A DNA stretch of 64,000 nt from Micromonospora sp. WMMD961 (GTDB lineage: Bacteria; Actinomycetota; Actinomycetes; Mycobacteriales; Micromonosporaceae). Position 1 is the first letter of the stretch, and every line of letters begins with the position of its first letter. Made by a program: the position numbers and the translations under genes. The notes under the pieces are model-generated. The model was given only the letters and a program-made list of their open reading frames with translations. It was not told the origin of the DNA and did not search any database. The DNA is taken from positions 2,949,501 to 3,013,500 of the forward strand of contig NZ_JARUBJ010000002.1 in the NCBI RefSeq assembly GCF_029626145.1, in the 5' to 3' direction. Positions 35,649-45,595 of the stretch are shown here, in pieces.

Positions 35649-38636
35649 TCACGATGCGTCGTCGAGGGAGTGCTCTTCTGCGAACACTCCGGCCTCCACT
35701 GCCTTGACCGCGAGCGCGGTGCGGGAGGTCACCTTCAACTTGCGCATCGCCGCACGTAGCTGCTGATCCACAGTGGCCGGCGACTTGGCCAGAATCCGGC
35801 TGATCTCCCGGTTCGTCTTGCCGGCGACCACCAGTTGGACCACGTCGAGCTCGCGAGGTGAGAGCTGGTCGCCGTACCCGCGTCGGCCCCCGCGCCACAG
35901 TCGCGGGACATCGGCGCCGTGTTCGCGGAGCCGCTGTGCGACACGGTCCGCATCGCCGCGGGCTCCGAGCCTGAACAGTCGCTCGTACTGTGCCGCCAAC
36001 AGGTCTCGGCCCTGTTCGATCTGGCCCTGCGCGATGAGCGCCTCGGCTTGACGCTCGCGGGCGAGCATGGCGTCGTAGGGGCGCGGCAACGCGCTCCAGG
36101 CGCGCGCCGCCCGATCGTATGCCGTCGCCGCGCGGGCGTGGTCTCCGGCTGCGGCGAGCAGCAGGGCACGGCACACGGTGAGCGCGGCGCGAGGCGCGGG
36201 CGCCGTACGACCACGCAGTCCTCTGGCGAACTGGTCGCCCAGGCGTGTCGCGGCCTTCAGGTCGCCCGCGGCGAGGTGCGCCTCGATCCGGGCGGGGACG
36301 AGGTCCGTCGCCCAGACCCAGATGCCCTTTCTCCGCACGGTGTCCATCGGCTCGTTCGTGATCTGCAGCGCCCGGTCGCTGTTGCCGTCCGTCAGCCACA
36401 GTCTGGCCAGCGCCGCGGCGGCCTCCATCGTGTCGTCGGCTGCGCCGAGACGGGCGGACTCCTGGAGGACCAGCCGGAACTGCTCCTCCGCAGCGCGCCG
36501 CCGTCCTGCTGCGGCTGCCAGTCGGGCAGCGAGGCGAACGCTGCCGAGGTAGTGCGCCGGACGGTCTCGGTCGGCGTCGGCGAGCGCCTCGCTCCGCTCC
36601 GCGAGGCCCTCCCACCGACCGGTGAGCCACGTCAGGTTGGCCTGTTCGAGCCGGACGTTGTGATGCAACCGGGACGCCTGCTCGGCGTCGGCAAGACGCA
36701 GGGCCACGTCGAGGTGCTTCTCCGCGTCGGCGTACCGACCCCAGAGCAGTGCCCCGGTGCCGACGTTGGCGTGGATGCGGGCCACGTCGAGACGCTCCGC
36801 CGGAGTCGCGCCGTCGGTGGGCAGGTCGGCGACGACGTCCCAGGCCTCCTCTTCGCCGAGCATGAGCAACGCGGCGGCTCGGTTGCCGGCCAGGTTCAGC
36901 CGTTCCGCGGGAGAAGCGAATTCGGCGGTGAGCTCGGCAGCGCGATCCAGCCAACGCCGGTGGGTCGACGCCGGCCACGGTCCCGCGTAGGCCCATCCGA
37001 GATAGGTCATTGCCCGAGCCCCCTCGATCGGGTCATGGTCGAGGTTGGCCACCGCCTGTTCGAGCTCGCCGAGCGCGGCCTGCGCCTCACCCCCGATGAT
37101 CAGGAGCCGACCCAGAGGGTTGCGGATCTCGGCCTGCTGGCGGGCGGAGAGGCCGGGGGTCTCCAGCACCGAGCGCAGGGTACGGATCACGCGGTGGTAG
37201 ACCGCGTCGACCGGTTCGCGCCGGCCCAGTGCGGCAACTCCGGCGATGCGTGCGACTCGTGCCCGATCCACCGGTGGCAGCACGGCCCGCGACAACAGAT
37301 CGACCAGCAGATCGACCGCCTTGGTGTGGTCACCCGAGGCCATGGCCAGCTCCGCACCCTGCTCGGCGTACCGCGCCCAGGACCGCGTCTCGCCCGCTTC
37401 CCGGAAGTGGTGGGCCAGGCGTGCGACAGGTGGCGGATGGATGTCCTCCAAGGCCCGGCCGGCCAGCAGGTGGATGTGTCTGCGGTCGGTCAACGGGATC
37501 GCCTCGTAGACAGCCGTGGCGGCCAGCACATGCCGGAACCGCCACCGGCCGCGGTCGTCCCCGTCCAGGACGCCAGCGGATGCCGCCTCCGCGACAGCGC
37601 CTCGGCAGGCGGCTTGCGAGAGACCGGCGGTCACCGCGATCGTGGCCACCGATGACCGCTCGACCAACGTGGCCGCGGCTCGCAACACCTGCTGCGCCGT
37701 CGGCGACAGACGGCCCACCCGCTCCCGGGTGGAGTCACGCACCGTTGGCGGCACCTGAAGCTCGCGCAGCTTCAGCCGGACCCACTGTCCGTCGCGGACG
37801 ACGAGGTCGGCGCGGTCGCACATGAGGCGAACCGACTCCTCCAGCGCCAACGGAACGCCACCGGTCCGCTCGTGCATGAACGTGGTGAACTCCTGCGATA
37901 TTGGGTTGCCGTCCAGCATCGAGGACACCAGCGCCGCCGTGTCGTCGGGTCGCATGGGTGCCAGCGCGATCCTCAGCTGGGTCACGCCGGCGGGCAACCG
38001 GGATGTCAACCGCAGCAACAGCGACCCCACGTCCACCTCCTCCGGCCGGTAGGAGACCACGAGGCTGGGCCCGTCCGAATGCTGTCGGGAGGTCACGAAC
38101 AGCAGGAACTCCAAGGTCACCTCGTCGGCCCAGTGCGCGTCCTCGAGCACGAGAACGTCGACACGTAGAGCCCGCAGCAACTCGTCCAGGGCGCGGAACA
38201 GGCGATGCCGTGCCGCCTTCGCATCGTCCAGGGGCGGCAGTGCGGGTGGCAGGTCCGAAGACCACTCAGGGAACAGGGGCCGTAACGCACCCGCGAGCTC
38301 GGTGAGCCGCAGCCGCGGTACCGGACGGTCGATCCCACGGAACGCGTCGACGATCGGCCCCAACGTCAGCGACTCACGAAGCGGCGGGCACACCGACACC
38401 AGAGCGGTGCGCTGGTCCGGTGCGGCCAACCACTCTCGTAACAGGCGGCTCTTCCCGATCCCGGCCTCGCCCTCCACCAGCACGATCGCCGGTGGTCGGG
38501 CCAACGCGCCCCGAAGCGCCGCCACCTCCCGGTCACGTCCGACGAAACGCGGCGCGGAGACCGTCGGTGAGGTCCCGTCGTCCTCGGGCGAGGGGTCGAG
38601 CATGCGTGATGATCTCGCTTTTCCATGCTCGGGCAC
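35649..38636 (-). CDS. LuxR family regulator of the large ATP-binding (LAL) class
   Basis: A 995-residue STAND-type regulator. The N-terminal AAA module shows FVGRDREVAALRGAL, Walker A GEAGIGKS (56-63) and Walker B VLVLEDAHWADE. A long TPR-like helical middle follows. The C-terminal LuxR HTH (about 930-990) reads LSPRELDVVQLVVAGKTNREIS then DQQLRAAMRKL. Such proteins activate pathway genes in response to a ligand or partner. The start may be GTG at 38636 or ATG at 38603; neither ribosome site is strong. It lies 87 bases downstream of the NACHT gene and upstream of the subtilase, which is a candidate target. Confidence 0.88.
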   Translation of the reverse strand: MPEHGKARSSRMLDPSPEDDGTSPTVSAPRFVGRDREVAALRGALARPPAIVLVEGEAGIGKSRLLREWLAAPDQRTALVSVCPPLRESLTLGPIVDAFRGIDRPVPRLRLTELAGALRPLFPEWSSDLPPALPPLDDAKAARHRLFRALDELLRALRVDVLVLEDAHWADEVTLEFLLFVTSRQHSDGPSLVVSYRPEEVDVGSLLLRLTSRLPAGVTQLRIALAPMRPDDTAALVSSMLDGNPISQEFTTFMHERTGGVPLALEESVRLMCDRADLVVRDGQWVRLKLRELQVPPTVRDSTRERVGRLSPTAQQVLRAAATLVERSSVATIAVTAGLSQAACRGAVAEAASAGVLDGDDRGRWRFRHVLAATAVYEAIPLTDRRHIHLLAGRALEDIHPPPVARLAHHFREAGETRSWARYAEQGAELAMASGDHTKAVDLLVDLLSRAVLPPVDRARVARIAGVAALGRREPVDAVYHRVIRTLRSVLETPGLSARQQAEIRNPLGRLLIIGGEAQAALGELEQAVANLDHDPIEGARAMTYLGWAYAGPWPASTHRRWLDRAAELTAEFASPAERLNLAGNRAAALLMLGEEEAWDVVADLPTDGATPAERLDVARIHANVGTGALLWGRYADAEKHLDVALRLADAEQASRLHHNVRLEQANLTWLTGRWEGLAERSEALADADRDRPAHYLGSVRLAARLAAAAGRRRAAEEQFRLVLQESARLGAADDTMEAAAALARLWLTDGNSDRALQITNEPMDTVRRKGIWVWATDLVPARIEAHLAAGDLKAATRLGDQFARGLRGRTAPAPRAALTVCRALLLAAAGDHARAATAYDRAARAWSALPRPYDAMLARERQAEALIAQGQIEQGRDLLAAQYERLFRLGARGDADRVAQRLREHGADVPRLWRGGRRGYGDQLSPRELDVVQLVVAGKTNREISRILAKSPATVDQQLRAAMRKLKVTSRTALAVKAVEAGVFAEEHSLDDAS

Positions 38637-38723
38637 AAGTGCCCGCCTTCGACGAGGCTCAACTGGCGACGAGTTCGGCGCTTGAGGGCCCTCGGTCGGG
38701 TGCTTCGAGGTGGCTGCTCGGTC

Positions 38724-41700
38724 TCAATAGAGTTTGCTTCTGCATATCTCCCGGTAGGGCGCGTCAGCCGGCGCGATTTCCCGCCATCGTTCCTGGCTGA
38801 GCGGTGTCTTGACCAGCCCGCAGGCAACCTGCCAGGGTTCCCTCTTGAGGGACGGCGGCCGCGGTTCGAGTGGTTGGACCGACATCATGGTTCCGCTCGG
38901 CTCCCGGGGGCCGTGTTCGAAAAGCCCCCACTCGCCGCCGTCGGCGAGTGTAATCCCCGAGACGTATTCCCGCTGGGATCGCAACTGCGGCTTGTCGCCG
39001 TCGGCCGGCAGATCGTAAACCCGGGTCCCGGCCGCGTCGTCGGTGTAGACAAGGTGGCGGCCCGAGAACGACGCCCATCTCCCGTCGTACAGCGCCCCGA
39101 GCTCAGTGGCCTTCGGCGTCCCGCGGAGGTGCCACAGCTCGACCGCGAAGTCGTCCGTCCTTTCTCGCTCCAGCAACACCCAGGACTGCGTCGCGTCGAT
39201 CTCGATCGCGGTGAAATCCGCAGCGTCCTGGGAGATCGGATTGGCGGGAAGATCGCCGACCCTCCGTGGCTCGTCCGCGATGGTCCACAGCGTCGTCGTG
39301 GGGGCCTCGTCGTCGCCAGCGATCAAGGCCCAGTCCCGGGTCAGGGCGATCCAGGGGGCAGGGCCGACCTCTCCGACCTCGTGCACGCTCGGCGGACCCG
39401 ATCGCAGGTCGACCAGCGCGACACTGCCGTCGGGCCGGGTGGCCGCGACAACATGGTCGCTTCCACCGGTGACGACATCCTCGACGCCGGCCAGGAACTC
39501 CTCTTTGGCGGGCTGTCCGGTGCGCTCGTCGATCAGCCAGCGATCCACGACCCCCGAGTCGTGCGTCACTGCGAGCGATTCATCCGGCAGTTCGACGAGA
39601 GCGGTGACATCGTCGCCGAGGGAGATGTTCTGCTGTCGCGCGTCCCGCTCGTAGAGCGCTGCCGAACCATCGTCCTGTGCGACGGCGAACCATGCGGGGC
39701 CGAGCAGGGCGTCGTCAACGGCCTGGCTTTCCAGAACGACGTCCCGGCCCGAGCGGAGGACTCGGACCGCGAAATCGTCGTCGGTCACGTACTGCACTAG
39801 CCCGGCCGAGCGCAACCGTTCGTTCGGCAACAAGTCGTTCGGCAACGAACCGTTTGGGCTGATCCGTTGCGGTGCCCCGGATCCGTCGAGCGGTCGGGCC
39901 TCCAGGCCGCCGCCGGACCGTTGATAGATGATCCAACCGTCGTCGACGTCCAGCAGCTGTAGGTCGGTCGGTCCGATCTTGACCGGCTCGGAGTGCGGAC
40001 GACGGAGGTCGGATACGTAGGTGAGCCCGTCGATGCCTTCGTAGGCCATCCAGTTGGCCTCCACCGACAGAACCAACTCGATGTCGGCCGGCAGCGCGAC
40101 CAGAGACAGCGGCGCGTTCTCGAAGTCGACAGTCGTGTAGCGACCGTCGTTCATCGAGAACACTCCGAAGCGGTCGTTGACATCCTCCACGATTGCCGGA
40201 TGTGGAGAGAGGAGGACGGGAGCCGGCCGGCTGCCGGTCAAGTCCCAGGCCCGTAACGGCTGCTCGATACCATGGGTTAGCGCCCAATGTCCCGCCCGGA
40301 TGACACCGAAAGAGCGCATCCGCGGCACACCGGCGGGTGTCTGAAGAACGGCGCCCAGCTCGTTCTTCGAGCTCGGATCGGAGTCGATCTCAACGGCGGC
40401 GATGCGCAGCCGAAGGGCGTCCTCGGACGCGCTCGTCTCGATCTTGTCGGCTGCCAGGTCGAGCTCGTGGGCCTGATCGCTGCGCACCCGCTGAAAGTAG
40501 CCGGTGACCTGGTCGCGGACCACCGGAACGGTCAGCGTGCCGACGACCACCGGCACGACGACGCAGGCGATCGCCGTGCCAATCCGCGAGCGCGAGACCC
40601 CAGCGCGCTCGGCCCTTGACTGGGTCGCGAGGTCCGGGAACTCTCGGGCCTCCCGAACGGGCTGTATCCGGCGGCGGATTCTCGGGTGTCCGGCCAGATG
40701 CCGCTGCACCAGGTCGTGGCGGAACTGGTAGGCCGGTCCGACCTGCCGCAGGATCCCGCGCTGGTGCGCGTCGTCGAGAAAGCCCATCAACCGCCACGGC
40801 AGGCGTCCCCAGAGAGCCAGCCATGCCCGGGCCACCGTGTACGACGTCCATGGCGATCCCGCGCCGAGCAGAACCGAGCCGAAGACGGCTAGGCCGCCGA
40901 ACCCGGCCGGGCCGAACGACGTCCCGCCCGAGTGCCCCGAGAAGGCGAGCAGCTCCGGATCCACCCGATGCACGATCGCTAGGCCGGACCCAGCCGAGAC
41001 CCCGGCTGCCAGGGAGACGGTCAGGCAGGTCACGCGGTCGCTGCGCAGAACCGAGCGCGGCGAGACAGGCGCCTGATCGTCCAAGGGTGTGGCGAGCCAC
41101 CGTCCGATGCCGATCGGAACGCCGATACCCACGGTGATGGCGAGGACCGTCCACATCGCGAGCGGACCGCCATCGGCCATGATCGTGGCCAACATCTCCG
41201 ACTCGGAGTCAAGGTCGTCGAGGCCGACGATCAACCCGACCAGGGCACCGACGGGAATCGCTAGGGCGAGCCCGGTGGCGATCCCGGACAGCAACCGGGC
41301 CGGCAGGGTGCGTAGATTCCAGGACGGCCGGGTGGGCAGCGCCTTGCGCCAGGTACTCAGCACCGTGTTGATCAGGCTGAACGCGCTAGCCAGAGCCGCG
41401 ACGAAGATGGCGTCCTGCAGTGCGGTGAGCGGGTCCACCGACCCGCCGAGGTCAAGGGCGTTGATGGTGTCGGCGACCATCGTGACAGGATTGACCGAAG
41501 CGCCGCTTTCGACCCGCCGGATGACCTCGGCGACGGTGGTAACGAGCGCGACGGCGGCGAACGCGTCGCGGGCCGTGGTGGCTACCACGCGACCGGCCCG
41601 GCGCAGCCGTCCCGGGTCGCCCACGTCGCGCCGGGCCCGGCTGCGTCCCGCGCCGAGGCCTGAGACGATGCCCGCGCCAAGGCCGAGCGCGGCGCCCAAC

Positions 41701-43067
41701 TGGGCATTGTCGCCAGCGCTGCCCGGGAACGGCTCGATGAGCGTGCAGCTGACCGCCCCCGTCAGGCCGATCACGAAGGTCACCGTGCCGACGATCACCG
41801 CCGACGGCACCGCCCGCGGCAGGTCCCACCACGTCAGGGTAGGGCTGAACAGGCGATGTTCCAGGTGGCGGGCCAGTGTGGTCAACCACCGCTCCGGGCC
41901 GCGGGCCTTTTCGCGGCTCCCGTAGGTGCCGACCAGGAACTGGTCGAGCAGGTGACTCTCGGCCTCGGTCCGCGACGTCAGGTGGGTCAGCTCGTCGGGG
42001 TCTGTCGCGCCAGGGCCGTAGACCGTCCGTGCCAGGGCAATCATGAGCGGCGTCGACAGTGCCTCGGCGAGCCAGCCGCCCGGCGCGGCCCGCATCACCT
42101 GCGTGATCTTCTCCCAGCGGCGGCTGCCCGCCGGTTCCGGGCCGGTCAGGAACTCGATCGCGTCCTCGACCGTGACCGGGCTGATCGTGACCTCGGCGGC
42201 CATGGGCAGGCGGCCCGCCTCGTCCACGATCTCCTCGTACTGGGCCGCCCGGCAGGTCACCACGGTGTTCAGGCCGTTGCGGGTGGCCACGTCGCCCAGC
42301 TCGCGCGCCGCCGCCGGGCGCAGCGCCTGCGGCATCTCGTCGAGGCCGTCGAGCACCAGCAGCACTCGGTCGTGGTCGACCAGCGCCCGCGCGGCGCCCG
42401 GGCCGTACTTCTGCTCGTTGGCCAGCTCCGGATAGGTGTCACCGATCCACTCGGCCGCCCAGCCTCGGAGGTCCTGCAGGTCGGGGCGCCACCCGGCCAG
42501 CGGCAGAAGCACCGGCACCTTCTCGCCCGGCTCCAGGGCGGCCATCGTGAACAGCAGCGCCAGCGTGCTCTTGCCCGAGCCGGGCGCACCCAGAATGAGC
42601 AGCTGCCGGTTGGTCAGCGCGCGGAACTGCCGCACCATCCCGGCCGCCGGCACCCGATCGGCCGGCTCCAGCAGCTGCCCGTCGGTCACCACCGAGGACG
42701 TCTCCCCGGCCGGCCGGCCGGTAAGGACCCAGCGCAGACGCAGCGGCCGGGGATGTTCGAGCCGCCGGGTCGCGATCTCCTGCTCCCACTGCCGGCGGAC
42801 CCGGTGGCGCAGCACGTCGGCAGCGGCGGTCAAACGGTCGGTCGGCGTACCCGTGGACGTTTGAGCCCGGACACCGAAATAGATGGCCACCACCAGCGAC
42901 AGGAGACCCACGATGGCCGAGGCGACGCTGGCGAGCGAGTCGGCGGCGTCTCGAACGTTGCTGCGGCCGAAGCCCAAACTCAGCAGAAACGCGGTCAGCG
43001 CCACCGCCACGGCGACCGCGCAGACCGTCCACCTGGCCCTGACGCTCAGCCGTCCGGGGATGCGCAC
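38724..43067 (-). CDS. membrane NACHT (STAND) NTPase with multi-TM core and C-terminal propeller
   Basis: A 1447-residue protein. Two membrane helices (13-33, 46-66) precede a NACHT domain with Walker A GAPGSGKST (160-168) and Walker B VLLVLDGLDEMP (235-246). A region of about eight membrane segments runs from about 410 to 800, then a single membrane helix near 880. The last 500 residues repeat short beta-rich blocks ending in W-L/V strands (DRWLIDERTG, VALVDLRSG, TTLWTIADE), a WD40-like propeller. The C-terminal ACGLVKTPLSQERW ... YREIC resembles tails of actinobacterial WD40 sensors. STAND proteins oligomerise on ligand binding; known bacterial NACHT proteins act in phage defence. A defence or stress-sensing role is plausible but unproved. 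GTG start. Confidence 0.82.
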   Translation of the reverse strand: MRIPGRLSVRARWTVCAVAVAVALTAFLLSLGFGRSNVRDAADSLASVASAIVGLLSLVVAIYFGVRAQTSTGTPTDRLTAAADVLRHRVRRQWEQEIATRRLEHPRPLRLRWVLTGRPAGETSSVVTDGQLLEPADRVPAAGMVRQFRALTNRQLLILGAPGSGKSTLALLFTMAALEPGEKVPVLLPLAGWRPDLQDLRGWAAEWIGDTYPELANEQKYGPGAARALVDHDRVLLVLDGLDEMPQALRPAAARELGDVATRNGLNTVVTCRAAQYEEIVDEAGRLPMAAEVTISPVTVEDAIEFLTGPEPAGSRRWEKITQVMRAAPGGWLAEALSTPLMIALARTVYGPGATDPDELTHLTSRTEAESHLLDQFLVGTYGSREKARGPERWLTTLARHLEHRLFSPTLTWWDLPRAVPSAVIVGTVTFVIGLTGAVSCTLIEPFPGSAGDNAQLGAALGLGAGIVSGLGAGRSRARRDVGDPGRLRRAGRVVATTARDAFAAVALVTTVAEVIRRVESGASVNPVTMVADTINALDLGGSVDPLTALQDAIFVAALASAFSLINTVLSTWRKALPTRPSWNLRTLPARLLSGIATGLALAIPVGALVGLIVGLDDLDSESEMLATIMADGGPLAMWTVLAITVGIGVPIGIGRWLATPLDDQAPVSPRSVLRSDRVTCLTVSLAAGVSAGSGLAIVHRVDPELLAFSGHSGGTSFGPAGFGGLAVFGSVLLGAGSPWTSYTVARAWLALWGRLPWRLMGFLDDAHQRGILRQVGPAYQFRHDLVQRHLAGHPRIRRRIQPVREAREFPDLATQSRAERAGVSRSRIGTAIACVVVPVVVGTLTVPVVRDQVTGYFQRVRSDQAHELDLAADKIETSASEDALRLRIAAVEIDSDPSSKNELGAVLQTPAGVPRMRSFGVIRAGHWALTHGIEQPLRAWDLTGSRPAPVLLSPHPAIVEDVNDRFGVFSMNDGRYTTVDFENAPLSLVALPADIELVLSVEANWMAYEGIDGLTYVSDLRRPHSEPVKIGPTDLQLLDVDDGWIIYQRSGGGLEARPLDGSGAPQRISPNGSLPNDLLPNERLRSAGLVQYVTDDDFAVRVLRSGRDVVLESQAVDDALLGPAWFAVAQDDGSAALYERDARQQNISLGDDVTALVELPDESLAVTHDSGVVDRWLIDERTGQPAKEEFLAGVEDVVTGGSDHVVAATRPDGSVALVDLRSGPPSVHEVGEVGPAPWIALTRDWALIAGDDEAPTTTLWTIADEPRRVGDLPANPISQDAADFTAIEIDATQSWVLLERERTDDFAVELWHLRGTPKATELGALYDGRWASFSGRHLVYTDDAAGTRVYDLPADGDKPQLRSQREYVSGITLADGGEWGLFEHGPREPSGTMMSVQPLEPRPPSLKREPWQVACGLVKTPLSQERWREIAPADAPYREICRSKLY

Positions 43068-43201
43068 GTCTCATGATTACGTAAGAGCGGCCGAGCCGCC
43101 ACGGCACGACCTGATCGAACTGGTCCTCACCGTGGGTCGAGGCGGTCATGGGCGGGTGCCACTCGACTCTGCCAACTGGTGATCGTGCTTGTCCAGGTCA
43201 C

Positions 43202-44440
43202 TCACTGCATGCCGCGCGAGCGGTAGTGACCGGTGAGCCGACCGAGCTTCATGGCCAGGTGCAGGCACAGCCGTTCGTTGCCGTCCTTGAGGTCGGTCCC
43301 GGCGAGCTGTTCCACCCGTTGCAGCCGGTAGTAGAGGGTCGTCCGGTGCAGTCTGAGCTTCTCGGCGGTCGCGTGCGCGTTGCCCGCCAGGTCGAGGTAG
43401 GCCTCCAGGGTCTCCAGGAGCACCTGGTGGGCGTCGTCGCGCAGCAGTCGCTCCAGCCCGGGATGCACGCCCGCGACGTCGAGGTGCTGACTGTCCAGTT
43501 GGGACAGCACCCGGTAGATGCCCAGACCAGCCCAGGAGACCACCCGGCCCAGCGCGGGCAGTTGCGTACCGACCCGGGCGGCCTGCGCGGCCTCCTGGTA
43601 CGACTCGATCGCGCTGGACAGCCCGGCCCGGGGCTGGCCGATCCCGGTCACGGTCCGGTCCACGGAGGCCAGACCCCGGGTCGCGGTGCCCAGCGCCTCG
43701 TCCAGGTGCCCGGCGGAGGCCTCCGGCGAGGGGCGGCCGGCAACCCGGTCGCCGCAGAGCAGCAGCACCCCGTGGTCGTGCCAGACGAGGTGCAGCGTCT
43801 CCCGCACTCCGATCCACCGGCGAGTGGTGACCAGGGCCTGTTCCAGGGCGATCCGCGCCACCTCGTCGGGTTGCCGCCCGCCGGCCGGCACGAGCTGCGC
43901 GACGAGCGCGACGGTGGACCCGTCTGCGGCCACCACGCCCTCCTCCACCAGCGCCCGCGCCGCGTGCTCGCGCGCCTGCCGGCTCTGGACGAGTAAGGTG
44001 CGGGTGGCCTCCGTCTCCCGCTGCGAGGCGAGCTCACCGAGCAGGTTCTCCCGGTACAGGGCCAACGACAGGTCGGCGAAGGGGCCGGTCGCGGTGGCGA
44101 TGTCGGCGTCGGTCATCGAACCGTCCGCGTCGATGAACCAGACGAACCCGAGCAGCAGGTCGTCGTGCCGGATCGGCACGCAGACCCTCGCCAGCAGGTC
44201 CAGTTCGGGGCACGCGGGGGTGCGGATCGGCGCGTAGGCCGTGAGCACGCCCATGCCCCGGAACCAGGCGATCACCTCCGGCGTGGTCTGCCGCCGCAGG
44301 ATCGACGTCCGGCGGACCTCGTCCATCGGGCCGTCGTGCTCGCTGTAGGCGACCACCCGCTGTCGCCGGTCCTCGATGAGGGCGGGTCGCCCCACCCGGG
44401 CGGCGACGGCGTCGACGATTCGCTGGAGCTCACCGTGCAT
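43202..44440 (-). CDS. PucR/CdaR family transcriptional regulator
   Basis: A 412-residue regulator. It has an N-terminal sensing region (GAF-like, about 1-140, with LLLGFVWFIDADGSM) and a middle GGDEF-like CdaR region (about 165-280). The C-terminal PucR HTH shows LDLAGNAHATAEKLRLHRTT and LYYRLQRVEQLAG. The ATG has GGGGAG at good spacing. It is divergent from the DapA-family gene, and a perfect palindrome lies between them, so it probably controls that gene in response to a metabolite. Confidence 0.9.
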   Translation of the reverse strand: MHGELQRIVDAVAARVGRPALIEDRRQRVVAYSEHDGPMDEVRRTSILRRQTTPEVIAWFRGMGVLTAYAPIRTPACPELDLLARVCVPIRHDDLLLGFVWFIDADGSMTDADIATATGPFADLSLALYRENLLGELASQRETEATRTLLVQSRQAREHAARALVEEGVVAADGSTVALVAQLVPAGGRQPDEVARIALEQALVTTRRWIGVRETLHLVWHDHGVLLLCGDRVAGRPSPEASAGHLDEALGTATRGLASVDRTVTGIGQPRAGLSSAIESYQEAAQAARVGTQLPALGRVVSWAGLGIYRVLSQLDSQHLDVAGVHPGLERLLRDDAHQVLLETLEAYLDLAGNAHATAEKLRLHRTTLYYRLQRVEQLAGTDLKDGNERLCLHLAMKLGRLTGHYRSRGMQ

Positions 44441-44529
44441 CTAACTCCCCAGGTTGCGCTGCGTGACAGGAATCGCGCGACCGCCAGTCCTTACCCTCCG
44501 GTGCGGGTGGGTCATCGCGCAAGGTCCAC

Positions 44530-44545
44530 TGTCGAAGTCTCGACA
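44530..44545. promoter_or_regulatory. palindrome TGTCGA-N4-TCGACA
   Basis: TGTCGAAGTCTCGACA is a perfect 6+6 repeat with a four-base centre in the 237-base divergent region between the PucR-type regulator and the DapA-like gene. A looser TGTCGG...CCGACA pair occurs at 45623-45652, between that gene and the M6 protease. It is a candidate PucR-family binding site. Confidence 0.55.
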
Positions 44546-44677
44546 AAAAGACGGACGGCACCGCGACGGTTCCGGCATCTGTCCGAAGACCGGAGGCGAC
44601 AGGCGTTCCTAGGGTTCCGATACGCACCGCGCCGGCGCCCTCCTACCGGACGGTGTCGGCGGAGAGGGGATTTCCGA

Positions 44678-45595
44678 GTGGGAACTGGTAGGCCCTGGCG
44701 GGGCGTGCTGGTCGCCATCACCACGCCGTTCCGCGCCGACCTGTCGGTCGACTTCGACCAGCTCCAGGAACACGTCCGTCGGCTCGCCGCCGAGGGGTGC
44801 CACGGGGTCGCGCCGTGCACGTCGTTGGGGGAGTACCGGGCCCTGTCCGACGACGAACGGGCCGCCGTGGTGCAGGCGACCGTGGAGGCCGCGCCGTCCG
44901 GGTGCGCCGTGGTGCCCGGCGTCGGCGGCTACGGCAGCAGACAGGCCCGCCGCTGGACGGAGCAGGCCGCCGAGGTCGGCGCCCACGGCGTGCTCGCCCG
45001 GCCACCCGACGGGCCCGCGGCCCGAGCCGCCGACGTGGTCGCCCACTACCGGGAGGTGGCGGCGGTCGGCCTGCCGGTGGTCGCCCACAACGACCCGTAC
45101 GACACCCGGTTGGACCTCACGCCGGACCTGCTGGCCACCGTCGCCGAGATCGACGGGATCGTCGCGGTCAAGGAGGTCACCGGCGACGTACGCAGGCTGC
45201 ACCGCCTGCGGGACCTCTGCCCGCACGTCGACGTGCTGGTCGGCGCCGACGACGTGGTGCTCGAACTGGTGCTGTGTGGCGCCGCAGGATGGGTCGCCAC
45301 CCTGCCGAACGCGCTGCCCCGCCAGGCCGTGCGCCTGTACGAGCTGTGCGTCGCCCGTGACCTGGGCCGGGCGCTGCCGCTCTACGCCGAGTTGCACCCG
45401 ATTCTCGGTTGGGCCTCCCGGCCCGAGTCCGTGCAGGCCGTCAAGTTCGCCATGGAGTGCGCCGGACGGTCCGGCGGGCGGTGCCGCCCACCGCGCGGAC
45501 CCCTGTCCGGGTCTGCCGTCGACCGGGTGCGTCGGGACGTGCTGCGGGCCCTCGCGGCAACCGCCGAACCCGCTCCCCGCGGCCACCCCGGCTGA
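44678..45595 (+). CDS. DapA/NanA family pyruvate-type aldolase or lyase, divergent member
   Basis: A 305-residue TIM-barrel protein. The Schiff-base lysine is Lys165 (VAVKEVTGD). The hydroxyl-loop motif reads PCTSLGEYRALS instead of the usual GTTGE. The catalytic tyrosine of YN.P is His137 (AHNDPY, with a Tyr four residues on). Members cleave or condense 2-oxo acids such as dihydrodipicolinate or sialic acid, so here the substrate is unknown and probably not lysine precursors. GTG at 44678 follows a GGAGAGGGG site. It is divergent from the PucR regulator. Confidence 0.8.
   Translation: MGTGRPWRGVLVAITTPFRADLSVDFDQLQEHVRRLAAEGCHGVAPCTSLGEYRALSDDERAAVVQATVEAAPSGCAVVPGVGGYGSRQARRWTEQAAEVGAHGVLARPPDGPAARAADVVAHYREVAAVGLPVVAHNDPYDTRLDLTPDLLATVAEIDGIVAVKEVTGDVRRLHRLRDLCPHVDVLVGADDVVLELVLCGAAGWVATLPNALPRQAVRLYELCVARDLGRALPLYAELHPILGWASRPESVQAVKFAMECAGRSGGRCRPPRGPLSGSAVDRVRRDVLRALAATAEPAPRGHPG

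Noticed and set aside
35649..38636. Assigning the LuxR-class regulator to a polyketide cluster
   Set aside because: No polyketide synthase or other pathway gene occurs in the window; the neighbours are a NACHT protein and a protease.
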